A stretch of 64,000 bases of DNA. Origin: Acholoe squamosa. Its lineage: Eukaryota > Annelida > Polychaeta > Phyllodocida > Polynoidae. The notes below the pieces were generated by a model, which worked only from the letters and a program-made list of their open reading frames with translations, was not told the origin of the DNA and did not search any database. Positions 12,567 through 23,702 of the stretch are shown piece by piece. The stretch lies in contig OX439045.1 in the NCBI GenBank assembly GCA_949317995.1, forward strand, positions 39,637,693 to 39,701,692, given 5' to 3'. Every line of letters starts with the position of its first letter. Position 1 is the stretch's first letter. A program made the position numbers and the translations under genes.

Positions 12567-14943
12567 CAGTGATTTATTTTCCCTATTCTAGTGTTGAAGA
12601 TTAAGAACAAGACACTTTTAAATCAGATAGCGTGCCCAAACCATTTGGCCCAGTCCCCTCCTTGCATACCACCGCCGTGTGGTAGATTCTTTATATTGCC
12701 ATGCCGCCCATTGCCCTGATTAAATGTTGTGTTGTAAGTGCTTTGTCATTATGTGTCACATAATCTGTCTAGGAATTCCACTAGTCGTTACTGTTCTCTA
12801 CTTTCTTAAAAGACCCCATGTTTTCTTCAATGTCCTCTATTGTCTTCAGGGACATCTGTTGTCTTCGATGTCCTTCTCTGTTGTGTTGTCTTTTAAGATA
12901 GCCGATGTCTTTGCTCTCCTTTGTTATCTCTGAATAATATCTAGTATTTTTTTCAAAAATTCATCTTTTGCCTATAATATCGCCCGTGTCCTCTCCTGTA
13001 TTCAGGAACCTCGTTTGGCTTCAGTATCGTATGTTTTCTCTTCAAAACTTCGTTTCAGCTGAATCATAGCAAGTTTTGGCATCAGGTATTTCCAGTTTCT
13101 TATCACTATGACCACCGGCTTGGTCTGCTGGTTTCTGAAAGATGTCACATTTAGAAAAGACTCTTTTTTTAACGTTGGTCCACGTGAGTTTAGAACAGGC
13201 GACATGATATAAACATGACGTCAAGCCTGGATGCCCTTTGACGTGACGTCACGCGAAGACGAACCAGCCAAACTGTCAGCTGCCATAAAGGGGAGGATGT
13301 TGGAGGTCAGAAGTAGCTCATTGGAAAAAAAGACAGAAAGTCTTAAAACTTGTTTGACAATATGGACTATTTATCTACTAGACATACTTTGTAGGGTCCT
13401 TATCATATGTGGCCATAATTGGTGTTTACGTTGGCCGTATCTTCCATGGATACAGACTCGAAATTGTCTCGTGCTTTGCGTGCAGTATGGACCCTTACCT
13501 ATTACTGTTTTAGTCTAATAAAATTACCCCATAGTTCTTTTTAACCTTATTCCAATGGTGTCTTCTTGTTCTATTAAGTCTCAGAATAGGGGAGGTATAT
13601 TATCCTTTATTATATTGTATGGCAGCACTACATAATTAATTCGTATCATAATTTTTATCATAAATGTCTGTATGATAACTACATACAGTTATTGGATACT
13701 CACTCCATCCACTTTCAAGCTCTACTCTTCGACTCCCACCCCTTCCCATCCTATGCGTTTATGTTTTATTCCATTGTACTTATTACGTGTTGCTTAAAGC
13801 TCAACACCTATACAGTTCCTAAGAACTCAATTAATGCTATTTGTTGGTAATACTATATCATGTAGTCAACCTGTATCCAGGGTGGCTGATTCACATTAAA
13901 GGAGGGCATCCTTCACCATAACCAGTGCTCCCAACACCCCATTCACAGTTATCTGGCAATACGAATAAAGGCCTAATGCGGGCTGAGTCTATGGGTCCTC
14001 ATGCTGAGACCATTTGTCACCAGCCATATTTAGCTATCCATCAGGCCTCTGGGTACCCCCCCCCCACCCTCTCTTTCGACTTCAGTATAAGATCACTCCC
14101 TTTCATGGACATGGTATTATCTCCCCGGTTGAAGGAGTATTGCCTCCTTATTGTATAGACAACTAGTCATAAGCTGAACTGATGATTGTGCTGCCTTTAT
14201 TTGAATCGCAAACAGAACATATTTTACCTTGATAATTGTCGGCAATGTAAGATGATTTAGACGGTGATTTGTAAAAGATACTGGTCCTCACCACCGTCAT
14301 CCACTTTCACTCAAACCCATATCCTTAAACCCTACGGCCATAACCCTTTGTAGGAAACATGACACACTCTATTATGAATACAGTAGGCCCTACTTGCGAG
14401 TAACTCATGGCAGCCGCATTTATTCGCGTTTCCACCCCTATGAGGATGGTGCAATCCAAAATGATCATCATGATGCCACAGGAGATGCTGGCTGGCGAAT
14501 AACTCACCAGTGCTGCATTGGCAAGTGCATATCAACCAATGAAAATGAATAGTTGAGGCATTTTGCTATCCTTGGGGAGGTAACTATCCCAGAGCCCATC
14601 CACACATACCAAAACTATGTAATGGTTACAGCATAGCCCCCAGCATCAACTACTTTGAACGATTTGGTGACAAACGGGTATGGCCTGTATATTAGAATAG
14701 GTACAGCCCAAAGAGAGATGTGTCATTATGCAGTCTTATAAGAGTATATTTAGAAAGGGTTTAGAGGGGCCTGGCCACCCTCTGCACCCTATAATTGTCT
14801 GTTTATCAGGTACCTAAGATGCAATGATAACCATCTGAATTGAATGAAAAACATCTCAACCCAACCCAACAACAGGCGCTGATACACGTGTGAATCTGCA
14901 CTTGTAATATGGGTGCAAGCTGGAATAATACCTAGGAATTCTG
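12567..14943. other. Gene-free stretch with CRE cluster
   Basis: Apart from the CRE cluster, there is a degenerate TTGTCTTC-rich patch near 12810-12930 and no gene I can support. Two overlapping minus-strand frames at 13002-13224 lie next to the CREs, but I see no domain in either. Confidence 0.4.
13216..13251. promoter_or_regulatory. Twin CRE/ATF palindromes
   Basis: Two perfect TGACGTCA sites (13216-13223 and 13244-13251) lie 28 bp apart with a third variant, TGACGTGA, at 13239-13246. A CACGTG E-box follows at 13181-13186. TGACGTCA is the consensus for CREB/ATF factors. No gene can be assigned on either side, though open frames start on both strands nearby. Confidence 0.4.
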
Positions 14944-15101
14944 CTTCTTTTGCCTTCAGACATAAGCAAATGTCCACGACCATGGAATAATTTTACTGGT
15001 CAGCCATATAATGGCTTCTTGGGATACGCGAGTCCCACCTCGGGAATACGATGTAAAAAATTCCATGGAAGTGGACATTTGCATTTATGTCATGGCCTAG
15101 G
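14944..15101. repeat. Inverted repeat with about 50-bp arms
   Basis: The left arm (14944-14996, containing ATAAGCAAATGTCCA) is an inverted diverged copy of 15050-15101 (TGGACATTTGCATTTAT). The loop carries a smaller palindrome, AGCCATATAATGGCT. A foldback element is likely. Confidence 0.55.
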
Positions 15102-15152
15102 GGGTTATTTTGCTTTTAAATAAAGAAAAACAGCTCAGATCTGTTAAAAATC

Positions 15153-15282
15153 CAAGATGGTGGACACCCTTTGAATATGGACACATTGTATTCAATGCCC
15201 CCATTGAATACAGCAGTTCTAGTACTAATCTTTAGTGATGTTCGTATCAGCCATGACATAAAACACAGGTGTACTTTGGAGG
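15153..15282 (+). repeat. Dispersed repeat (copy 1 of 2)
   Basis: Shares an ordered set of motifs with 26609-26740: a stretch ending CATTGAATAC, then AGTTCTA and CGTATCAGCCATG followed by CATAAAA. Type unknown. Confidence 0.55.
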
Positions 15283-16143
15283 AAGTTGGATACTTTATAC
15301 TCTCCTCTTGCATACTATTGTTCATAAACTGTCAAAATTCAGATAATCCATCATTGTAATTGTATCATTATTCCCCTGCAAAGGAATGGTAATTATCTAC
15401 ACAAATCAGATAAGAGTCTCAATTGGTTCTGAAATGATCTGCGAGATAAGGGAGATATCAAAGATTTGACAACATGATAGATATCATATTTCACCTCTGT
15501 ACTGGCTTATACAAAAAAAAGACAGAGAAAAGTATCATGGTGTCTACATGAGTCCTTTATGTAGTACACAGAATGTTATCTGTGTAGTGATCTACGCTGG
15601 ACTGCTTTGGCTTTACAAAGAAGCCGTTGACAATATTCGCGTGTTTCTCTCCTCAGGAGGCACATGCACACTAAAGCTAGTTTTGGCATTAACTTCTACA
15701 ATGACCTCCTGACACAAAGTTGTGATGATGCCATGAAAAATCGGTCTGTGAGGGACACCTTGCCTTACCAAGAACATTACATACAAATACATGACTGGAT
15801 GAGTGTTAGAGAGGAGGGATGAAGGGTGGGTGGAGGCCAGGAGTGCCATTGCTATGTCATTGCAATCACAATGGGCTGCATGGAGACTATGGCCGATAAA
15901 GGACGTTTGGTGTGATTCAGGGGTTACATAGGATAGGACATTTGTTATTTAGACCAGTGAAATATGTAGAGAGAGTTCCTATTTGGTCCATGAGTTTCTT
16001 CAACTCCATTGCTATTATTTTCTTCATGATTACAGTTTTACATTTGTCCATATCAGGTTAGCCCTCTATACTGCATGGTATTGTGCAGTACTATAGGGGG
16101 GGGGGGGGGGTTATTTGGGTCAAAAGCTCATCAGGCAAAATAT
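15283..16143. other. Gene-free stretch
   Basis: No supported gene. There is a long G run at about 16096-16110. Confidence 0.4.
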
Positions 16144-16215
16144 CCAGGAGTGGATCCCCCGCCCTTTTCAAATACCTGATTCCAAAAATGGCTGCTGCTT
16201 CTGATCCGCCCCTGG
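16144..16215. mobile_element. Short inverted-repeat element, GGCGGATCC family (copy 2)
   Basis: The ends CCAGGAGTGGATCC and GATCCGCCCCTGG are inverted relatives enclosing about 45 bp. Same family as the ends at 8366 and 22248. Confidence 0.45.
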
Positions 16216-16233
16216 GAGCTGGAACATAATCAT

Positions 16234-16262
16234 GTCACGTGACAACCCCCCTCCCACGTGAC
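16234..16262. promoter_or_regulatory. Paired E-boxes
   Basis: A perfect 10-bp palindrome GTCACGTGAC (16234-16243) is followed by CACGTGAC at 16255-16262. This matches USF/MITF/TFE-type bHLH sites. No nearby gene can be assigned, and it may be chance. Confidence 0.3.
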
Positions 16263-16869
16263 GTACCAGACATGGACACCCACACAGCCTGCGTGCAGTG
16301 TTTCAGGAATGTGTGTCCACCAAAAAAAATGTATCAAAACGTGAGTCTATATAGGACAATCCAGCCCTGGGGTGGAAAAAAGAACGAAAAATTACCGTCC
16401 AACACACAGAAGCCAGTCCGTGGACTGAAAATCACTGAACAGTGCCAGAACTGGTGGAAAATTGTATAAACAGGTGACAACAAAACTTGTGGAGCTCTTT
16501 GGGAGTTCTATATTATGTATGTGGATCTGGCATGGGGCCTGGATGGTTGGACCCAAGGGTTAGGTAAAGGAGACTGCCACCATGGTCTGCCTCACACCTT
16601 AATTACCCGTTAACACGCTATTGACATGCGCAGTCGCTCTCTGACCTACGACCTGTCGACGATCCACACTTCCGGTGGTATTCTTTCTTTTGGCCTGTAG
16701 GGTAGCTTGGCTGGTTACCTGAAGTGAGAGTCCCTGATTGTGTGTTGACAACAGGAACCTTGCAATCTTTTCTTTCTGCTCCCCCAGATACTTTGTTTGG
16801 TTTACAAGATGAACATGCATTTTATAGGTAATTGCTTTTTCATATACAATAAACAAATAACCCTTGACA

Positions 16870-17022
16870 GGGGGTCCCCATTTCCCATGTCGAATTTAAG
16901 AAATGTTCATATTACCCTGTCGATTTCAATAATTGTCCAGGTCCCCTGTCGATTTTAAGAAAAATGCTGATGTCCCATGTCACTAGGCCCAAAAGGGCCA
17001 TTGTTGCCATGTCGATTTTAGG
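16870..17022 (+). repeat. Minisatellite, about 30-bp unit (locus 2)
   Basis: A degenerate tandem array of CCCATGTCGATTTTAAGAAA-like units directly after GGGGTCCCC. Same family as 9622-9832. Confidence 0.75.
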
Positions 17023-17433
17023 GGTCTAGAAGTTACCATTAGCCCTATATGCGACAGACCTCTACTTCAACTAACTGTCGGATTTAGAAACCTGCCACAT
17101 CCTGTTGGTGGATTCTCATCTTTTTACTGAGTCTCTTTAGGATAGAATATAACCTACACTCATTCAAGGCAATATAATGAAATAATTATCAGTTATCTCG
17201 TGTTTGGATAAAATACAACAGAAAGTTCTGAGTTATGATTCGAAATAATGATACGACTGTCATAGGTATAAAACTATAATACCAAACATTCCTGCTATCT
17301 AGACAGTATGTGATCATTGTCGTCCCGTTGGATTCTCCTTTTCAAGATTTTTTTTTGAATGAACGAAATGTTCACTCTTTGAAAACATTCTTCCAGTTCT
17401 CATTAAATTTAGTCAGATATTTTATTGAATTCC

Positions 17434-17741
17434 TTAAACCAAAATAATAAAATATTTCCGGTAACATGCTCCAAAATGTTGAGGTCGGTAGGTCGGATTT
17501 TTTTTAAGTACCTAAGGCCTTATTTAGTCAGAATTTGTAGATTCTCACTGGTTATTATAACAAAGGATAGTTTCCTGTATGAAATGAGAGGATATGATGT
17601 TTAAATATGTGTATATGTTTCGAATAAAGACTCTGAGACAAAAATATGAAAAATCTTGAAAAAATTGGTAAAAATCTTCAAAGATTCTCAAAAAATTCTG
17701 AGGTCGGTCGGGTGACCGGAGCCTTTTTTGTGGCCTTATCA
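17434..17741. mobile_element. Inverted-repeat element, GGTCGGTAGGTCGG family (copy 1)
   Basis: The left end (TTTCCGGTAACATGC, then GAGGTCGGTAGGTCGG) is inverted at the right end (GAGGTCGGTCGGGTGACCGG, then TTTTTTGTGGCCTTA). The interior is A/T-rich. The same arrangement is at 55971-56357. Non-autonomous, no coding capacity. Confidence 0.65.
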
Positions 17742-18647
17742 TGAGGGAACACACAAGTTAACAAATGGAATTGGTCCTCATTTCAAAACATGCTTCTCTT
17801 GACATAAGATTCCATCCCAAGGATCACCTCTTCTCAGTGACGTCAATATACACTGCTTGTAGCTAACATAAAATGTTATCTACGTGTATCTTTAAGATTG
17901 ACAAATGGGTACATCTCCCAGCATGGTGACTGTGAGTGATGGTGATACTGATTGAGTCTGTTAACATTTAAGGATAGTGGAGTGCTTTAGTGATATATGT
18001 CCATAGGTAGTCCTCATGCATGAATTCAGCCCTGACCAGGGCCACATTCATGCATGACCTGTGCACTCACCATGTCGGCCAACAGGCTTGGAACACTCTA
18101 AAAGGGTCAACATGGCGCTAAAATGCAGCACTGGCGAGCAGCACTGCATTTGAGTGCCATGAAAATAATGGAGCATGACTTTTAGCTGTCAGATGACCCA
18201 CAAAGGGTTAAAGATGAAGTGTGTACTATTCACCAATGGTCATCACCCACCTTTGTACTGGCCCTTACCGCATGGCTGGTACCAGGTATGCAGCCCTCTA
18301 CACCCAATACCCTCAGCCGTTTATCCCTCAGCCCCTATCCCCTCCCACTGAACCTCTTTCTACTATACACCAAGCACTAACTCTACCAAAGGATTTCTCA
18401 ACATCAGTGACAAAAGGGCGATTTTACCCCACCGTACACAATTAGGTAGTCGGGGTGACAAAGACGGGGGTTAGGGTACTCATGGTTTGAGATTGTGAGA
18501 TTTGTAGGGGTGGGCTAAAGGAAAAGGAAGGGGTTGAAGCAGTAGGAGTTGCCATTGGTTCTCATCAGCAGGTGTGGAATGCTAACTATGTCCAAAATTC
18601 TAATCAGAGTTTGTAGGGGTTGTAGGCCTTCTAAAAGTAACACAATC
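17742..18647. other. Gene-free stretch
   Basis: No supported gene or clear repeat. Confidence 0.4.
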
Positions 18648-19027
18648 ATATCCCCAGAACCCCCCCCCCTTTTTTTTTTTTTTACTATTGCATTTAGTCA
18701 AAGAGGCAGGTATATAGATCAGGTATAACATTCAAAATGTCTATGTCATATGTATACCTCTTTCGGCATGAGTGCCCCAACCTACTCATAGGAACTCCCA
18801 CACACATCTGTTAAGGACCTACTGTATGATTAAGTTTGTTTTTGTATCCCCAGATCCCCTTTTCTGTTGCATTAATTTTAGGCAGGGAGGCAGGATAGAT
18901 ATAGTTTAAGATTCAAAAGGCCAATGTCGTATACATAGATATCTCTTTAGGTATAAGTGTACCAACTTACCCATAAGACCTACACACTTATATTGTGGGC
19001 CTTCTGTATGATTAAGTTTGTTTTTGT
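18648..19027 (+). repeat. Tandem dimer, about 190-bp unit
   Basis: Two consecutive diverged copies (about 18648-18845 and 18846-19027), each beginning TATCCCCAGA and ending TGTATGATTAAGTTTGTTTT. Function unknown. Confidence 0.65.
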
Positions 19028-19759
19028 AACCCGCAATAAATTAATACTACATGACCTTATTGCATGGAACCATAAAGAAATTTCTCTTGCTAAATGTAAA
19101 AGAGACCAAGAAGAACGGGCATGAACCGATTCTACACCACTCCATTCAAAACTTCACCAGCACAACACCAAATCTCCATCTTAGGATAACTTTTAATTGA
19201 CTTTGAAAAGTATAAAAACCCTTGTCATTTGGATAATTTATAGGGAGGAGTCCTTTTAGAAACACGGCGGTTTTTTTTTGGCATCAGCAGGTGGAAGTCA
19301 CTAAGGCATCACCTCTGTACATCGAATACCTGTAATTAGTCAATGACAACTATTACCTCATTAACTTCAGGTGGTTTGTAATGAAGATCACAATTCATTG
19401 AAACGAATTACCTCTGCGTGCCAAGTGTCATAATTTGTTTTAAATGTTGTAACACTGCAACTAATGGGGATCAGATATAAGAACCTTGTCCTCCTATCTA
19501 ACTATGCAAATTTTGTAATTTTTGAGAATGAACTAAGTAAAATATGTCCTTAATTAACTTGTGAGTGGCGCTATGGGAACTATGCCCTTAAACATTTCAA
19601 CATACACTAATAGGGATAGGACAAAGGGCAAGACGGTACAGAGAATCAGTTTCAGTTGAGCTGAGAAGTTGAAAATATTTTTTTTATTGTAGAGTTGTGT
19701 GCACAGAAAATTGAGTGATAGATAAACAAATGCCAACAGAGAATATTTTGGGAGACGCT

Positions 19760-20120
19760 GGCGGACATAGAAATTTAGTCTCGCCATTGTTTCAATGTGA
19801 AAAATCGTCCCAACTCGTATGAGGATTGAACCCCAGCCGCAGTGGTGGTAGGCTAAGGCCTTAGCCATTAGCTAGGGATCCACTGCCGCGAGTTCATTGC
19901 GAATTGTACTCGTGCGTGTGCCCCCGCAGAAAACATTCCAGTAGTGGATCTGCTGCTGCGAGAAACGTCATACAACGTCCGAGCGGCATGCGACGACATT
20001 CGCAAAAATCAAAATAATTTGATATTTGCGAGTGCTCTGCGAGGACACATGCACGAGTGCAAGTCGCAAGAAATTCACGGCAGTGGATCCCTAGCTATTG
20101 CGCTACACTGAACGGTGATG
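19760..20120 (-). mobile_element. tRNA-derived SINE (minus strand), interrupted
   Basis: Read on the minus strand, an A-box-like TAGCGCAATA lies at about 20105-20096. After removing a 225-bp insertion, ATGGCTAAGGCC follows and then a B-box GGGTTCAATCC (19823-19833). The A-to-B spacing is tRNA-like only without the insertion. The 3' boundary on the left is uncertain. Confidence 0.6.
19871..20095. mobile_element. 225-bp element with about 60-bp inverted termini, inserted in the SINE
   Basis: The left terminus begins GCTAGGGATCCACTGCCG and is mirrored at the right end. Inverted similarity continues for about 60 bp (ACTCGTGC..TGTG..C..CGCAGA). TA flanks both sides (19869-19870, 20096-20097). The shared TAGCTA could instead be a 6-bp target duplication. 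No coding capacity. Confidence 0.8.
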
Positions 20121-20154
20121 AAATCAAATGCGAATATAAATAAGACCTTGACTG

Positions 20155-20602
20155 GAGAGGTACCGCATGTTCACACTCACTTTTCGTATGGAATCCAACC
20201 TTTTCATGTTATAATATTGAAATCCCAAGAAGTTTTCGATCCATAGACGAGGAATGCGTACTAATTTTCTCCATTTTCTTCGATATAAATAATAATCCAT
20301 TGATTTTCCAAACGGGTCCGAAATTTTCGGCGTCTTTCTTGTACAGCGAGCAGTTGACCTATATCTACATCCGGGCCACTGACACACTTTCGTCGGACAA
20401 GGAGGCGGGTGGGAATGGCCTGACCGCGACTCGCTTACGATGGAAAAATCAATGGATTCTCCTTTATTTTGAATATATTGGACATAATACGTATGGAGGG
20501 ATCATCTAGACTATATATCTAAGGATATGAACCTGTTAATTTGCTGATTTGTCATGGTTGGATTTGATACGAAAAGTGACTGTATACACAGCGGTACCTC
20601 TC
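20155..20602. mobile_element. Foldback element, about 450 bp
   Basis: GAGAGGTACCGC...TCACTTTTCGTAT..AATCCAACC at 20155-20200 is inverted at 20560-20602. A second inner inverted match (AATCCATTGATTTTTCC) is near 20297 and 20440. The whole unit can fold into a long imperfect hairpin. Confidence 0.6.
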
Positions 20603-20755
20603 CCGGCAAGGAACAAAAACAATGGCTTCGCGCAGAGCGGACCCGGGCCGTATCGCTTACTTTTACAAAATGTCTTCTCCTGGCTATATTCTTTGGATTA
20701 CAGGTAAGAAATTGATACAAAATGGAGGAAATCGTGGTATAAACCTATTAGGTCA

Positions 20756-20846
20756 GGATATCGGGGCCCCATGGGCTGTATATGCTGTATATACAGCCCT
20801 AGGGTCGGGTATATACAGCATATACAGCCCTAGGGCCCCGATATCC
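20756..20846. repeat. Near-perfect 91-bp hairpin
   Basis: The arm 20756-20794 (GGATATCGGGGCCC...) and the inverted arm 20809-20846 match almost perfectly over about 38 bp, with one small difference (CCCATGGG versus CCTAGGG). The loop is 14 nt. It may be a tiny foldback element. A TA run follows at once. Confidence 0.85.
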
Positions 20847-20864
20847 ATGATCTATTAGCTTAAA

Positions 20865-20866
<2 letters not shown>

Positions 20867-20933
<67 letters not shown>
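20867..20933. repeat. AT/GT dinucleotide microsatellite
   Basis: A run of AT repeats passes into (GT)n ending at about 20932. Confidence 0.95.
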
Positions 20934-22247
20934 ACAGGATCTGTGAAAAGGACCCTTGGTGCAGGGTGCATTAAGGTCCCTATTCCATGTACATGTAACA
21001 TATGTAATGGAATTCTACACAGCCACCATATCAACTTTCTCACCATCTGTATGCTGTGGATATGCTCAGTAGCTAGAGGTCTGTACATACATACATATTG
21101 TTCGAATAGTTTGAGTAGAGGACTGGTATAGCCTGTACCATAGGCTTTCCAGATATTACAGGATGTTGTTGATAGTACACACACTACAAGGATTTCCAAA
21201 AAAAAAATGTTTATCCTTTTCCAAAATTGCTGATCCTTTTCTGGGCAAAGTTAGTGAATCAGACGACAAAGCATTGGCAAACGTCACACAAAATAAAACC
21301 GATCTACCCTTTTCGCAAATTGAATGGAGTTGATGTCCATCTCTACGCTCCTCCTAACAGTGCCTTTCGTATCAATTGCCATAATCCTCTTTTAAGTGGT
21401 GCTATCAGACATAATTATCTTAAAAGTATTTCCACAATAACCTACCCTACTAGTTGTTTTTTTTCAGACAATTGCATACAGTAGTCTCTGTTTGATTTGG
21501 GATTTTGCCATGAACAAAATCATCACAACAATCATCCTGTGAATTCCTATATAAATTTTAGTTTTATTGTGCCTGATAACGAAACGAGCTTTCTATAATA
21601 AAATCTATAAGTTTTGATAATAGCCAAAGAACTGTTTATTGGTTACGACATGTGATAGAAACCAGTCATCTAACGCCATAAGGTGCCTTGCCCTGAATAC
21701 CACTGATTCCCTTAAGTAACAACAGCAGCAGGATGGTGTAAGCTATAGTCCCACCTTACTTACTCATCCTGCCCACCACCATCATCACCACACCAGCACA
21801 TTACCATCCCTGGGAAGGGCTGACCCCCGCCCCCAGCTCGACCCTGTCAGGGGGTCCTGGGCAGCCCGCTCACAACATGCCTAACCCGGCCAGTGCTCGG
21901 AATGCAATAAAACCAGGACAATTTGTCTGGGCGGAGCACGCAAGGCTTGGTGAGAGTGGGAGGGAGGGGTGTGAGGTTGGGCGGGGAGATGGCGGTTTGC
22001 AGATGGAGATATTGGTTGGGGATAGTAGATGGAGGTAGAAGTTGGGTGCAGGGAAGGGTAGGAGATGGCTGTAGGGAATGGAATACAAGGTAGTAGACTC
22101 AGGTAGAGGATGCGCATAGGAGGTGGAGATATTTATGAGATAGGTGTAGGGCTGGAGGTGAGAAGTGGGAGTAGTAGGTCCTATGTAGTACCAAGGTGGA
22201 GGTCATTGGTTGTTCGCATGGGGGAGGTAGGAAGGCAGATGGGGGGG
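20934..22247. other. Gene-free stretch with G-rich degenerate patch
   Basis: No supported gene. About 21955-22250 is G-rich on the plus strand with degenerate GGAGATGG/GTAGATGGAGG repeats, which keeps several minus-strand frames open. Confidence 0.45.
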
Positions 22248-23282
22248 CAGGGGCGGATCCAGGATTTTGAAAAGGTGGTCCAACCCTGGGGCCTATCCCT
22301 GGAGCCTGTGGCCATGATGTTGCAAGCGCAAAAAAAAATTAAATCTAGACATCAAATGGTGAATTCTGGTCCAAACAAGGAAAGCATTTTGGTGTACAAT
22401 CAGCAGTAGACCCATGATCATGAGAACAGGGAATGAAAATCTTAATAAACTTTGATTCCACAATGGTGTTTTAGGGAGGCTTGGGGGCATGTCTCCTGGA
22501 AACTCCAAATTTTAAAGCATTTTGGTGTAAACTTGGGGTGGGCAGGGTTTCCATAAAGGGGATGCAAACCTTATGTGGCAATGCTTTGTCCTTTGTGAGG
22601 TTTTGAGGGCTGGTCCCTCATAAAAAAACTAAAATATAGATGTCAACCTCTCTAGTTTAAGGGTTTCAACTAGCCTTAGATTTGAATCTAGTTTTTTTAG
22701 ATATTGTTGTCTAAGGGGGATATTTAAAGCATTTTGGTATAGGCAAGCATTTTCAGCAAGAAGATTACCACATAGTATCCCACACATAAGGCACACCTTA
22801 TGCCTAGATGCCTATGTAGTCACTGGCGCACATTGGGGATGATTTCTGGTAGATAACCCCTAATCTAATGTAATTATACCCTACATCCCTGACTCAATAC
22901 TATACCAAGGCCTATACCACTCAAAATCAATCTATAAGGCTCAGCTGGGATGGACTTAAGGTATAGGCTATGCCTTATATAGGCTGAAGTGAAGCATTAA
23001 TCTATGTTTAATATGACGGTGCCTTTTCCTGGATTAGCTCACTTTAGAATATTTTGAGGAAATTTTAGATATTTTAGATATTGTAGAGTAATAAATTGTA
23101 CAATTTGGAAATAATAGAAGCTATATCGAAGAGAAATAGGGATGATAAATGGGGGCATAGAAAGTGGACATTCTGGGTGGGCCCAAAGGGGGGTCCACCT
23201 TCGGGGACCCCTATTTGGACATGTTATGGGTGGACCAAAAGGAGCGGATCCTGACCCAGGACCCCCCCTGGATCTGCCCCTG
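22248..23282. mobile_element. Element with CAGGGGCGGATCCAGG termini (copy 3), about 1.03 kb
   Basis: The left end CAGGGGCGGATCCAGG is inverted at the right end (CCTGGATCTGCCCCTG), 15 of 16 matching. No long open frame inside, so non-autonomous if real. It could be two separate fragments, because another GCGGATCC lies at 23244. Confidence 0.5.
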
Positions 23283-23603
23283 GGGGAGAGGGGTGCATGC
23301 GTTAGGGTTGGGCAACCACAGGTATGAACATTTTATGACCTGGACTGAATATGATTCATAACATTTTAATTCATTTTGTCAGTTTCTTATTCTTTTGAAA
23401 CCAATTAAGGTGAAGTGGTCATAGACTGGGGGAGTAAAACAATGATGGACATTAATGCTTTTACCGAAAGAGTTGAAATGTACCCCTGTCAACATTCAAA
23501 ATGTGTGAATAAACATTGGAATTTTTCTCCCTTATTCTTTGTCAATCCTACCATTTAATTTTCTAAACTTTGTTCCCAGCTCTGAAATATCATTGTTGTG
23601 AAA

Positions 23604-23675
23604 TGTGGATCAACACGGTAAAAGGTACGCCCGCACACTCCATCGTGGGCGTACCTCTTACTGTGTTGATCCACA
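23604..23675. repeat. 72-bp hairpin element
   Basis: TGTGGATCAACACGGTAAAA followed by GGTACGCCC at the left is mirrored at the right (GGGCGTACC..TTACTGTGTTGATCCACA). The stem is about 32 bp and the loop about 7 nt. Confidence 0.8.
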
Positions 23676-23702
23676 AATATTGATACAGTCTCTGCATAGG
23701 TA

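Noticed and set aside
21870..22117. Pro/Ser-rich minus-strand frames
   Set aside because: They come from the G-rich degenerate repeat on the plus strand.
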